Source of the DNA: Brachycybe producta
Lineage: Eukaryota; Arthropoda; Diplopoda; Playtdesmida; Andrognathidae
DNA length: 64,000 nucleotides
NCBI GenBank assembly: GCA_036925085.1
Contig: JAUPFP010000001.1
Coordinates: 20,051,229 to 20,115,228 of the forward strand
Direction of reading: 5' to 3'
Of the stretch, positions 1 to 12,400 are shown piece by piece. A program made the translations under genes and the position numbers. The number at the start of each line of letters is the position of its first letter. Position 1 is the stretch's first letter. The notes below the pieces were generated by a model. The model was not told the DNA's origin, ran no database searches, and worked only from the letters and a program-made list of their open reading frames with translations.

Positions 1-1084
1 ATAAATATGTTAGGAAAGAAAAAAAAAACATGGTTCTGATTTAGTCATGTGTGTTTCATGCTTTTTATCAATGGTGAGTAATATTATACTAGAAAATACA
101 ACGCATTTACGATAATAATAACATACAGTAGTGTTTAATGTCCGTGAGAAGCGTTATTAACGCAAACAATTAACGCCTTGTAGTAAATTACGCTGTTCGC
201 GGCAAACGCATGCGTTAGCACTTTCTTAAGAACCGCAAACGGACGAATGACGTCATAGGTCAAAGAGGTACACACATATGTACAGGGTGAAAGTGACGTC
301 ACGTCGTCGATTGCGATATTCGAAGGACACGTGAGAAAGAGCGAAAGTGGGCGGGGCTCTTTTTCTGTCGAGGGTAAATGGTCGGAGGTGTGTCTTTATG
401 TACAATGACGTTGATTGGTTGGATTGTTTGCAATTGCGTCATAAATCATACATGTGACGTAGAAGTATGTTTTTAATATTCCTTCCGTTATTGACCCGGT
501 GGTAAACAAAAAAAATTGTAAACAGACGTGAAACGTGTACAATTTTTTTTTTTTGTATCGGTAGGCTCCGCATACGCAATTTCATTCTATGCATTGATCG
601 TCATGCAAAAGCAAATATATGAATGATACGTAAAAGACAAAATGTAAATTCATTCGGTTTCGTAGCCGCTTAGCCTCTATGCAGACGATTGTACAGCTCG
701 TTCACATTTTATTTCGCGCCTTTAGTGCAACCTATATTACAGGGGTTGGCCAACTATTATTTCCCTACGAGCCGCATACAAGATCCTCAACGACTAGATA
801 GCCGGCAGAGGGTGTGGGTTACAATATTTTGTACTATACTGTAGAATACATATGTTACTGTCAATTTGCTGAAACAGTCAATCTGCAAATTACTTAGGCA
901 ATCTGCTAGTTAATCTGCAAAAATGTATTGAATTTTGCAGATTCACTATACTACTGATTTTGCAGATTGGCAGTAGCTTATTCATTTTTTCAGTGCGCAA
1001 CGCACGGCGGCTTTTACCAGAATCAAGCAAAGTGTTCTGCGATTTTATATACTGACGGTTTTATTTTATTTTCATAAAAAATAT
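1..1084. other. Upstream intergenic DNA, no gene seen
   Basis: AT-rich sequence with no coding stretch that resembles a known family. Between about 845 and 990 the phrase 'aatctgcaaa' recurs in both orientations; the same wording recurs at about 21565-21665 in a SCAP intron, so this is probably a dispersed repeat. Confidence 0.4.
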
Positions 1085-1100
1085 TTATCTTGATAATAAA

Positions 1101-1518
1101 GGCTCATTCACACTAGGCTGCTTTACATGCCGCTGGTTGCTGCTGGCTATTAGCAGCAGCTGCTTTGGGTTCACACTTGTCCAGTAACTGCTGGTATTAG
1201 CAGTGCAAGTCATCCAATCACTGTCTTGCAAAAACACAAACTCTAACAACAACCAACCCAAGCAGTGGAGTTTCAACTGCCCACTAGTGCCACTACTAGC
1301 AACAAAAAGTTCACACTAGATGGCAGCAGCAGGAAGGGAGTCACATGACCAGCTGGTAGCTGCTAAAGTTGGACATGTCCAACTTCACCAGCCGCTGTTA
1401 AAATCACTAGCCCGCTGGAGAAAGCAGCTGCTAGTCGCAGTTCAGACAATGCTGCTAGAGCGCTACAACCAGCCAGCAGCAACCAGCAGCTGGGAAACCA
1501 GCCTAGTGTGAATGCGCC
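1101..1518. mobile_element. MITE, TIR family CACACTAGGCTG
   Basis: The ends form an inverted repeat of about 20 bp: GGC-T-CATTCACACTAGGCTG at the left and its near-perfect complement at the right. The interior is rich in CAGCAGC/GCTGCTG. A second copy in the opposite orientation lies at 48401-48816 with the same internal order, so this is a dispersed two-ended element of about 415 bp. I could not define a target-site duplication or a superfamily. Confidence 0.65.
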
Positions 1519-1539
1519 ATAAGTTACTAGGGCTGGCAA

Positions 1540-1740
1540 ACATTTTTTTCAATATATCAATATTTCGAATTTTTTAAATATAGTGCGATATTTTTAGTAA
1601 ATATCGAAAAAACTGAAAAAAAAATAAAAAAAAACTCGAAAAACCGAAAAAAAAAAAAAAATCGAAAAAAAATTAAAAAATCGAAAAAAATCTAAATATA
1701 GAAAATTATCAAAAAAAATGCTTAAACGACCAATACTTTT
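1540..1740. repeat. Low-complexity A-rich tract
   Basis: Runs of A broken by repeated 'tcgaaaaa' units. No coding content. Confidence 0.6.
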
Positions 1741-1804
1741 TTTAATCAGTATGTAAATTCGTAGTATGTCAGGGTATTTGTTGCATAATAAGATTGGTAT
1801 TTAC

Positions 1805-2147
1805 TATCTAGTATTTCAGGTATCCCCTCCCCTTTTTATATTTGAAAGAGAAAATGAGCTTTTCATTTGTTGTGGTGTGTGCATGCGCGTCGTTTGTTCC
1901 TTTTTTTTACTCCTTTCATTTCAAATTCAGTTTCCCCCTCCCCCTTTTTCCTCTACACGTTTCTCTCTCCCCACTAACCTTTCCAACCTTTTCTCCTCCC
2001 CTCTCCAATTTAATATCATGGGGTTCTTGGATGGGGAGGGGGCAACATAATGTTGACCTTGAGAAAAATAACGATTCATTTAAATTCATATAAATTCCGA
2101 CGTACGTGCTTCAAGGGTTTTGTCCTTGTTGTACAGCGTTACACATA
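1805..2147 (-). mobile_element. Helitron-like element fragment, reverse orientation
   Basis: On the minus strand this reads CTGTATGTGTAACGCTGTAC, then the same interior seen at 31093-31651 and 60183-60522 (TTTAAATGAA block, a pyrimidine-rich tract, and a 'gagaaaatga' block). The hairpin-plus-CTAR 3' end seen in those copies is not present here, so it is 3' truncated. At 2147 it abuts the next repeat directly. Confidence 0.55.
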
Positions 2148-2796
2148 CAGGTTTTTTGGTCCTATGGGACTTAACATGGAGTTAAAAAACGATAGATTTT
2201 GAACCTTGTTTAAAAATAGAAGGACCTTTCAGAATTTCGAAAAAAGAATCAGCGTGAAGGCAATAAACACGTGTAAATACGTGCTAATTTTTTTTTGGTT
2301 GTTCTAAATCATTTTAAAGGGAATTCTTCTAAAGTTTGTGGGACGGTGTTTTGCTCCTATGGGACTTAACATGGAGTTAAAAAAACGTACGATTTTAAAC
2401 GCTATTAAAAAATAGAAGGACCTTTTCAAAATTTATAAAAAAAGAAACATCGTGAAGCCAATACATGAAATTATTTTTATTTTGTTATTGTTTTAAACTG
2501 TTTTTAACAAGAGTTTTTCAAATGTTTGTCGGATGGTTTTTGATCCAATGGGATTTAACATGGGGTTAAAAAAACGAACGACTTTGAACCTTGTTTAAAA
2601 ATAGAAGGACCTTTTCAAAAATTATATAAATCGAGCACGTAAAGAACAATAGTTTTTATTGCATTTTGCGCTTTACTGTATTTTAATTGAGCGATTGTGA
2701 GGCGATTTGTTGCAGTTTTAGTAACACCATATAAGAACACTTATTTGTCTCGTTGTCGTCTGCTCAAAACAACAAGATGGCGGTGTACCTAGGCTC
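2148..2796. mobile_element. TTAA-family A element (GAGCCTAG ends), 5' truncated
   Basis: The right end reads CTAGGCTC followed by TTAA, as in the complete copies at 5224-5937 and 51467-52172. The interior shares the recurring block 'tgggacttaacatgg' followed by 'atagaaggaccttt'. The left terminus is missing, replaced by the Helitron-like fragment. Confidence 0.65.
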
Positions 2797-2821
2797 TTAA
2801 AGTTTTTAAGCCCGTTTTAAC

Positions 2822-3026
2822 ACAGGCAATTAGAAATCGGGACAAACAGAAGTTGGCTCCGCCCGTTTTATGACGACCGGCAACTTCTGATTGGTTTGTT
2901 GTGTAGTTCGACGTTGAAAAGGGCGGAGCATGTGACGTCAGACTACATAACCAACCAATTAGAAGTTGCGTTTGTCATAAAAAGGGCGGAGCCCACTTGT
3001 GTTTGTCCCGATTTCTAATTGCCTGT
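2822..3026. mobile_element. MITE with 9-bp target duplication
   Basis: The element begins ACAGGCAATTAGAAATCGGG and ends with the reverse complement. It is flanked on both sides by the same 9 bases, CGTTTTAAC (2813-2821 and 3027-3035). The inside is itself nearly palindromic (GGCGGAGCC blocks). Related copies lie at 3934-4116, 50383-50511 and 57217-57324. A 9-bp duplication fits Mutator-like or similar DNA transposons; no transposase is present. Confidence 0.85.
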
Positions 3027-3088
3027 CGTTTTAACATGCGTGGTGCCCGCCCCTCACCAGTTCAATTAAAAAGCTTTTTCATTCACCC

Positions 3089-3281
3089 TTTACGTCTTGT
3101 TTCCATTGGAGTGCGAATTTTGAACATTTTGGAAATTTCAACTGGTTAAAAAATAGAAGAAACACGTGTCCCCACCCAACCTATTCACTATTATAGGCAA
3201 AAGTCACGTGTGTTCTATTTTTTCACCAGTTGAAATTTTCAAAAAGTTCCAATTTTCACCCCAATGGAAACAAGGCCTTAC
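3089..3281. mobile_element. Short palindromic MITE
   Basis: The left side contains CTTGTTTCCATTGG and 'aaatttcaactggtt'; the right side carries their complements in reverse order. It is a foldback unit of about 190 bp and non-coding. Confidence 0.6.
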
Positions 3282-3408
3282 ACCTGAAAAGTGCAAACCA
3301 ATCTAAAAATAAACATGAAGAAAGCTATTTATTCTGTAATTATTTCATTATTAAAAGAAAATTTGAAAAAGATTAAATGTTTTTTTTTTTTCTTTTTTTT
3401 TTATCCAG

Positions 3409-3460
3409 GTGTTTTTCTCATGATGAAATTGATTAAATAAATGTGAACCTTTGGAGGGTT
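3409..3460 (+). other. SCAP 5' untranslated exon segment
   Basis: A long pyrimidine tract (3380-3403) followed by CAG at 3406-3408 looks like a 3' splice site. The 52 bases from 3409 to the ATG at 3461 would then be 5' UTR, meaning that a further non-coding exon and the promoter lie upstream and were not located. Confidence 0.5.
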
Positions 3461-6400
3461 ATGTCTACGAATAAGCCGAAATCAGCTTTGGTGTCCTTAC
3501 AGGACAGAGTTGCAAAGATTTATTACACGCACGGACTTTTCTGCTCAACTCATCCGATTCCCGTCATTTGTTTCGCTCTCATCATCATTCTGCTTTGTTG
3601 GTAAGCTAAAAAATGTATTCGAAAAACATGTTTAGAGACGGTGGCGCTGATCAAGCGCCAAATTGAATAAGCGCCAAATTGAACAAACGCCAAACTGAAT
3701 AAACGCCAAATGGAACAAACGCCAATCTGAACAAACGCCAATCTGAACAAACGCCAAACGGAATAAACGCCAAACTGAATAAAAGCCAAATGGAACAAAC
3801 GCCAAACGGAACAAGCGCCAAATGGAACAAACGCCAAACTGAATAAAAGCCAAAAATTTGGCGGTTATTCAGTTTGGCGTTTGTTCCATTTGGCGCTTAT
3901 TCAGTTTTTCGTTTGTTCAATTTGGCGCTTATGAATAGAAGTTGGCTCCACCCTTTTTATGACGAACGGCAACTTCTAATTGGTTTGTTGTGTGGTTCGA
4001 CGTTGAAAAGGGCGGAGCATGTGACGGCAGACTACATAACCAACCAATTAGAAGTTGCTGTTTGTCATAAAAAGGGCGGAGCCAACTTCTGTTTATTCCG
4101 TTTTCTAATTGCCTGTTGTTTAGAGCAGGGCTTAGGAGCGGAACATAGAGCTAAAGCCTCCGAGCAGTTGGAGCGGCTCCACTGCTCAAGTTTTTTTTTT
4201 TTTTTTTAAAAAATTTCCGTTCCAAGCCAGAATTACTGAAATCTAGCATACAGATTAAAAACAAATTACAATTGTCAGGTTACTAGTTTAGTAACTTTAG
4301 TTTACCAATTTATTTAGGAGGCTACGTCGGAAAATTACTTCAAAAAATCTCCACAAGGAGCGGTAGCATCGTTTTTCTATTGAGTCCATAGACCCCGATG
4401 TTAAAAAAAAACGTTAATTTTTAAAATACGCAGTCATGGCGGCAATATGTTTATTTTTTATATTTAAAGTTGTCCAATTGTGATGGTTCAAAGTGCAATG
4501 TGCACCTTAAATATATTTTCATCCAGTGATAAAATCACAAAAAAATGTAAGTGTGGTTCTATTTTTAAAAAAACGATTTCAAAATCGCGAATTTTCTAAC
4601 TCTTTATCTTAAACTCCATGCACTAAGAGAAAAAAAAAACATCCATTAAAATGTTGGTCAAAAATACCTGATAATAATAAAAAAAAAATCAGCGCGTGCG
4701 CCGATCTGTTTGCTTCTCTGTGGTTTCATTGTGGTTTCTTATAATTATTTTTTTAGCTATTTTTACGAGCATTTTAATGGATGTTTTTTGCTTACGAGTG
4801 CGGATACTCAATGGAGTTTTAACATAAGAGTTAGAAATTCCCAATTTTGAAATAGTTTTTAAAAATAGAACCGCACTTACCAATTTTTTGTCATTCTATC
4901 ACTAGATCAGTCTATATATTTAAGGTGCACATTGCACTTTGAACCATCAAAATTGGACAACTTTAAATATGAAAAATAAACATATTGCCGCCGCGACTCT
5001 TGTGTATTTTAAAAATTAACGTTTTTTCTTTAACATAGGGTGTATAGGCTCAATAGAAAAACGATGCTAGCGCTCTTTGCGGAGATTTTTTGAAGTAAAT
5101 TTGCGATATAGTCGCAACGAGTTAATGTAAATTGTAATCATTAAGTATTAATTAACCAATTAAATGTATGGAAAAGTTTGAATAAAAGTAGTAATTCTTT
5201 TAAATACATTAAATTTTATTTAAGAGCCTAGATATAGCGTTTATTTCAAAATTTCTCCGAATGTAGGCGCTGCGATCGTTGTTGATTGAAAAACGGCTTT
5301 TTAACGTTTTTTCTCCCGGTTCGAAGTCACATAATAATTAATAGAAAAATAATTGCACGTGTTGAGCTTATAAAAAGAAAACATGGTGAAGCCAATAGAT
5401 TAATGCACGTGCTAATTTTTGTGTGATTGTTCTAAGTCGTTTTTAATGGGAGTTCTTCAAATGTTTGTGGGACGGTTTTTTGCTCCTATGGGACTTAACA
5501 TGGAGTTAAAAAACGTACGATTTTAAACGTTATTATAAAATAGAAGGACCTTTTCAAAATTTATAAAAAGGAAACATCGTGAAGCCAATACATGAATATA
5601 TGTGCTAATTATTTTGTTATTGTTCTAAATCGGTTTTAACGAGTTTTTTTCAAATGTTTGTGGGACGGTTTTGGGGCCAATGGGATTTAACATGGGGTTA
5701 AAAAAACGAACGACTTTGAACCTTGTTTAAAAATAGAAGGAACTTTTCAAAAATTATATAAATCGAGCAATTAAAGAATAATACTTTTTATTGCATTTTG
5801 CGCTTTACTGTATTTAAATTGAGCGATTGTGAGGCGATTTCTTTCAGTTTTAGTAACACTATATAAGAACACTCATTTGTCTCGTTGTCGTCTGCTCAAA
5901 ACAACAAGATGGACGTGGACTAGGCTCTTAATAAGCGGAGCGGAGCAATTAAAAAATGTTGTTTCTTCAAAATCCTGTTTTTGAATTTGAAAAATTACTC
6001 TGCAAGCAGCCATAAAGGCCTATGGCAGAGGGACAAGAGTCCAAGTGCAGCATAGAAACAAACTGTTTCAGAGTAATTTTGCTACCTTTCGAATGACTGA
6101 AAGAACTGATTATGAATAGAGGTGGCAACGGGTAGAACGGAACCTACTCGATTCGGAACCAGTTCTTGTCAGTTTGACCTATACCTGCGAACCGGTTCGA
6201 TCAGTTCTAGTAGATCTAATTGGCGAACCGCTTCTACTGGTTCCGAACCGTTGACATCTCTATTTCGCCAAACCTTTTTTTTTTTCTTTCAATTTTTTAG
6301 GCCTACTTAGAATTTCTCCGTTTTTTTTTTTTTTATTAATTTTCAGTTACCCATTTGTTAATTTTCCTCTTCCCGGTAACGTACCTCAAGAGTACGTTAC

Positions 6401-9400
6401 TCCGGCTAACTTGTACTCGTTACCGTTGGCCGTAGACGGTTTGGACGAAAATTTCGAAAGCGTCGATAAACCACCTCTTAAACCTCACTGGGTGAGTTCG
6501 AAGTGATGATAAGTCCGTAATTTCGATATAGCGATAGATTTCGAATAGTAACGAAACATCGCTTGTTTTCTTTAACGATGTTTTTTTTTTCCTTTCAGTA
6601 CAATGGTCCTCCCGTTGGTTACGTTCAACAGATATTGGTTCGTACGGTCGTATCACCGTGGAACAAGGAATTGTTCTTCATGGACTCTTTTCGTGGTCCG
6701 TTGAGCAAAGTGTTCGATGTTCTCGAGATGGCTCAGAACTACGAACTTAACGTCGGGTAAGTCGTTCGGTTACAACTTGTTTCAAGATTTGATTTGAATT
6801 TAAGAAGTGTTAACGAAGGTGTATGGAAAGTTTTCGTTAGACGTTTAAAAATAAACTTTTCAGGAAAGATTAAATTAAATTTTTTCTTTTCAAAATAAGG
6901 TTTCAAAGTGTCATTAAAAAAAAATTTGTTTTATATTTATTGTGCTTTTGTCCCTCCAGATGGCGCCACTGTAGTGGCTGTTATGTTCTCTAGTAGGGTT
7001 TCTTTCTCGTCCACCCCGTGGTTTTGAGAAAATTTATATTTTCGAGCGAATGTTTTTCAGGAGAAACTTTGCAAGAAAAAAAAAATGAAGTGTTTTAAAA
7101 ACTGGAATAGTTGGTGATAATGGAATGCTCTGTTGTAAACAACAACAGAACATTCCATTATCGCCAACTATTCTAGTTTTTAATTAGCTTAAACTACAAC
7201 TTAGTAACTGTCCACACTACAACATAGAGTTGACAGAATGTTGCGTAGTACCAAGACAAAATATAAACAAAATACAAAAGTCACAGAAATGTTTTAGAAT
7301 TGTCGCTAATTTGTCTCTCGAAACACCGAGCTTGGTGTCGATCGGGCATAATGGCCGATCCTCATCACTCGTCAAGCTGACAAAAGTGCAACATGAGTTT
7401 GAGACAAAACCACAACAACAATGCGAGAAAAAGCAGATAAAATTGAAATAACTGACAGCAGTACTCCAGACAAAACCACAACAAATTTATGACAAAAAAC
7501 ACAAACAAATTTGGGTTTTGCTTTTCTTTCTATAGTACTACGTTTCTACGTAAACTACACAACTGTTCTGTTGTTTTAATACTAACTGAACAGACAGTTG
7601 ACATAATGTTGCATAATTCCGAGACAAAACACAAACATTTTGATGTTTACTGACTTGCGGCGGCGGGGCATTGAATAGTTTGTGAAATTGCAGACAAAAC
7701 ATAAACAAAATACAAAAGTCGCAGAAATGTTTTAGAATTGTCGCCAATTTGTCTCTCGAAACACTTAGTGTTTTGTTTTTGTTTTGTCAGCTTGGTGTGG
7801 ATCGGGCATAAATGCCTTTTCTCGTCAAGCTGACAAAAGTGCAACACGAGCTCGAGTCAAAAACACAACAAAAATACCAGAAAAAGCAGATTTTGAAAAT
7901 AAAACAAACCTGAAACAACTGTCAACAGTACTCAAGACGAAACTACAACAAATATGTAACAAAACACAAACAAATTTGTGTTTTGTTTTTGTTTCTATAG
8001 CTGTCGTATACGTTATCTACTAAATGCTACAACTGCAACAGACACAGTTGACAAAATGTTGCGTAGCACCGAGACAAAACACAAATCTTTTGATGTTTAC
8101 CGGCTTGTGGCCGCGGGACATAGTTTGTGAAATCGCAGACAACAAACACAAAAGTCGCAAAAATGTTTTAGAATTTTCACCAATTTGTCTTAAAACACGA
8201 AGTTTTTTGGTTTTGTCAGCTCGATGTATGTGGATCGGCATTTAATAGTTTTTTTGTTTGAAAAAAAAAACAATGTTTTTCGTCTTGGTCATCTTGACTC
8301 TTGCTTGGAATCGTCTAGTTTTAAATGTTTTCAGATTGTATTCTATTGTATTTTTGTCAGTAATGGCAGTGTAATGTTGAACGATATTTGCGTTCACATT
8401 TCCGAGTCGAAAGTGAAGAATGTGAAGGACCACTTGCCAATGTACGGATGTCTCGCCGTTTCGCCTGCCAACGTTTGGAAACAGAACATGCAAATGTTAG
8501 TTATTGTTTTATTTTGTCGTTTTATTTTTATGGGGGGAAAACAAATTTATTGCTTTTTTTTTCGTAGTTTTAATTTGTTTGTTTGTTTAGGTTTCTCGAA
8601 GATGCGGACATCATCGGTACCATTTTGTCGCTTCGACGGAACACGGCAAATCCGTCCACAAGTTTAGCCGGCAAGTGAAATTTCAATTATTCTGTTTGGT
8701 GTTTTCCTGATTTGTTTCAATTTGTTTTACTTGTATAATGACCTGTATGAGTCGCATGTGATTATGACTTGTATTTGATTTTGACTTGTGTTGATGATTT
8801 GACTTGTCTTGTGTAATGTCCCAACTGGCCTGTCACAATACTCCCGGTAAGATTTTTCCCAATACTTAACAGTCCAGGCTTCGATTTGGGGCGGGACCGT
8901 ACACGTAGTTGCTCCTGAAGAACCAAAGGGTGGCGCCGGTCACCACGGAGCCTCCCTCGTCGAAGTTGACAGCTGAATGGGCGGCGACCAGACGAAAAAT
9001 GGCGGTGGAACAATCAATATCACCACGCACCCGCGCAAGTACCCACGCTTCCCGTGGCGAATTCCCCAAAAGATCGACACAACAAAGTAGTTGAAGTTGA
9101 AATAAAACAAATATTTATTCATTACTTACAAATACCAATTTACAAGATGGGCTCCCCCGTTTGGCGAGCCAAAAGAAACACATTATACAAGAACTAAGGC
9201 ACAAAGGCCAATACAGCAAACACGTGGCTGAACTGGAGGCCTTCCTGGCCTCCAGCATGGATGTTTCCTGCCTCAAAAACTCCCACCAACTGCCTCGATT
9301 AAATGGCCGACCTGACCATTTAATACCTCCAGGCAACTCCACCTGGAGGAAGACAGTGGTCACTCTTGACCTCTCACCCATTGACATCAACGTCTGCTGG

Positions 9401-12400
9401 CACCAATATGGCGTCCGCCTGGCTGTCTACTACCTGCAGTCTGGCAGACCACCATTACGAATTCGTCTATTCCTTCAATTTCAGAAGGAGGCAGACCAGG
9501 TTGCCACACTTGATTGATGACTTTGTATTGAAAATGTCTTCTCTAGCCCTGAATTGACCTCGATGTTGACGGGGATGTTAAGCAACTAATAAACAAACAG
9601 ACTCATGACTCGTGAGCCTGAGTGGAAACGTAGCCTAAGAAGTGATGATTTTCGTTTTATGTTTTTATTAGATATTTTATTCGGAGTTCCTTGGAAGGAA
9701 ACCGCATTCAAAAAGTACTACACTTGGAATCGGCAAAGGGTTCTGAGTTTTGCTATTACAATCATCCTGAAACGATACGATGCAAAGTAAAGGGAATTTT
9801 TTCTCGTATTACTCTTTGTGCTATGTTACTCGTAAGAATCATTTTTATATTGTGCCCGTTATTGTTTTTTTGCACGTCAGCTTCATACAAGGATTGGAAG
9901 CGAGGCTTCATCACTCGTTCCCTTTTCTCCACGCGAACGAATCCGTCTCGACGTCCAACATCACTCACGTTTACTTTCACGGCCATTATAACTTTGTCGA
10001 GTTTATTCCGTTGACCGTAACATACGTCATCTTGTTTTTGTATATTTATTTCTCAGTTCGTAAGTTGCGATACCGGTATTTTTTTTTACCCATTGGATTT
10101 ATAAGAAATAAGTTCATTTTTAGTTTTGTTTGTAAAAATTACAGGAAAAATTGAAATGGTAAAGTCTAAAATTGGAATGGCGTTCAGTGCCGTCGTTACG
10201 GTTTTAGCTTCGTTGTGTATGTCCGTCGGACTTTGTACGTGGTTCGGACTCAGTTTTACGATAAAGGCTGGACAGGTCTACCTCAAGTAAATATCAGCTT
10301 TTACTTTTTGTTTTGTGACGTCTGTAATAGATTTTAAGTTTGCAATAATGCACGAAACTCATAATGATAATTCCAACTCATGTTTGGGTAAAGTCTGATA
10401 ACTTAGAAATGTCATATTGCAATTAAGGTGGCTGAACTAAGTACCTACTGAACCTAACCTTACTTCCCGTACCCGCAAGCTTCTCGGTCATCTCGTGTTC
10501 CTAATCGAAGCATCCCCGCTAAATTCGTATCATGTTAATGATATCGATAAATTTATCGATTTATTTAGAGACATTTTTCCATATTTGGTTGTGATTGTCG
10601 GATTGGAAAACATTTTGGTTCTAACGAAATCTGTCGTGTCGACGCCAGTCAATTTGGATGTTAAAGTTCGCTTAGCACAAGGTAATTGTTCTTATGATAA
10701 TTGTTATATTTGACATTTTTGAACTTCTTAAGGTGGCTGAATAGATATGTCTCTCCGCCCCCCCCCCTCCCGCACCCCACCACTTCTCTCTCCACCTGCG
10801 GTTTTGAGAAAATTTCTGCGAAAGTTTTTCATGAGAAACACTACAAAAAAAATGCATAGTGTTTTAGAAACTGGAATAGTTCTTGATAATGCTAAAAGTT
10901 TTCTCATGATGAATCTTTTTCAAAATCTACTGAGGTGAGCCCTGTGAAGGACAGTTTTTTTTAAAAAAATTCTCGACATTTTGACTTTTTCTGGAGCCTC
11001 AACATGTCGACTTTAATCTCAACATTTCGACTTTTTTCCAGAATATTGACGTTTCGACTTTAATCTCGACATGTCGACTTTTAATCTCTTTTATTCGGCC
11101 ATGTTAATTATGCCGTGTTGCGCGCACCATACTCTTATAATTAAATTATTGCAAGCGCCCTCTTGTAGCAGCAGTAATTTAATTATTAGTGTATGGTGAG
11201 CACAACATGGCATAATTAACATGGCCGAATAAAAGAGATTAAAAGTCGAAATGTCGAGATTCTGGAAAAAGTCGAAATGTCGAGATTTTAAAAAATAATC
11301 TTGCCTGTCCTTCTTGACAGGGCTCCGTAAAAATGAACTTTTTTTTGACAGTTCAAAAAAGGAGAAAGTAGTTTTTCTTAAATATCAATGAAACAAACAA
11401 AAAATATGGACCATTTTCAATTGCCATCAAAAAAAAAAACTTTTACCGTTCTAGTTTTGAAAATAATTTGAATTTTCTCGTAATTAAAAAAAAAACGTTC
11501 GCTTGACGTTTTTTTGTCCAAATTTGACAAAAAAAAAATGTCTCTGGAGCATAGCATTAGTCACTGCGGTGGCGCCGTCCGTGGGGTTAGAAACAAAATA
11601 AATATCTATTTAGCAGCCTTAATTAACTGAGATTTTTTTTCCCCATTAGTTTTAATTTGGTTTCAATGTCATTTAGTAGCAATTTTTATACTAGCCAGAA
11701 TCGTTTTCAACTTTAATTATAGTTATAATATTAGGCTATTATTAAACCTTTTAAACGAAACTTAATGCTGTTTTATGATCTTTCTGATTAATTTTCGTCT
11801 GGAAATATGATTGCCTATGATAAAAATAGAAAAAATCTATTATATTAAAAGCCAGCTTTAGTAATTAGGTCTACTAAGCAGAACATGCTTGAATTTTAAT
11901 GGACAGTGACAGACAACAAACATGAAAATTACTTTTAACTGAACAAGCAAAAAAAAAACAACTTGACAATTTTTAAGTTTGACTGGCAACTTTACAAACA
12001 CCAAACTGGATAAGAAATAGCAGAATCGACAACATTCTTAAAGAGAACTTGCATTTATTGAATTGGACAAACTCAAAACTCTACAAGAAGGACAAGAAAT
12101 TCTAATGTTTAACTTTTTATAAACAACTTTTAAAATTAAGTTCGAGTCTTTATTGCCGGGAGGGGAAGGGGGGGGGGGAGGCGGTGGTTGCTATTTTGTT
12201 GAACTGCGGAACGGCCAGAAATTCAGAATAAGTCGGAATGGTCGGAACGCGGGAGGCACTAATAGTCGGAACAGTCAACTAATTTGATGAACGGGAGGAA
12301 CAAGGGGGGACAATAGGAGCAATTGACTAGTGTCCTCCATATCGCCTTATTTGGGCGCCAACTAAACATCCTTCACAGTAGATATTCAACGCTACACGCA

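Noticed and set aside
3550..3853. Minus-strand open frames rich in W, R, L and F
   Set aside because: They only translate the 16-bp minisatellite.
7120..8250. Tandem intron repeats considered as a CRISPR-like array
   Set aside because: Units are ~450 bp, decayed, and in an animal intron; no short regular repeat-spacer pattern.
8224..8667. A 147-codon plus-strand frame
   Set aside because: It reads through intron 4 and exon 5 of SCAP in partly wrong frames; the spliced exons 8361-8495 and 8591-8670 explain the conserved part.
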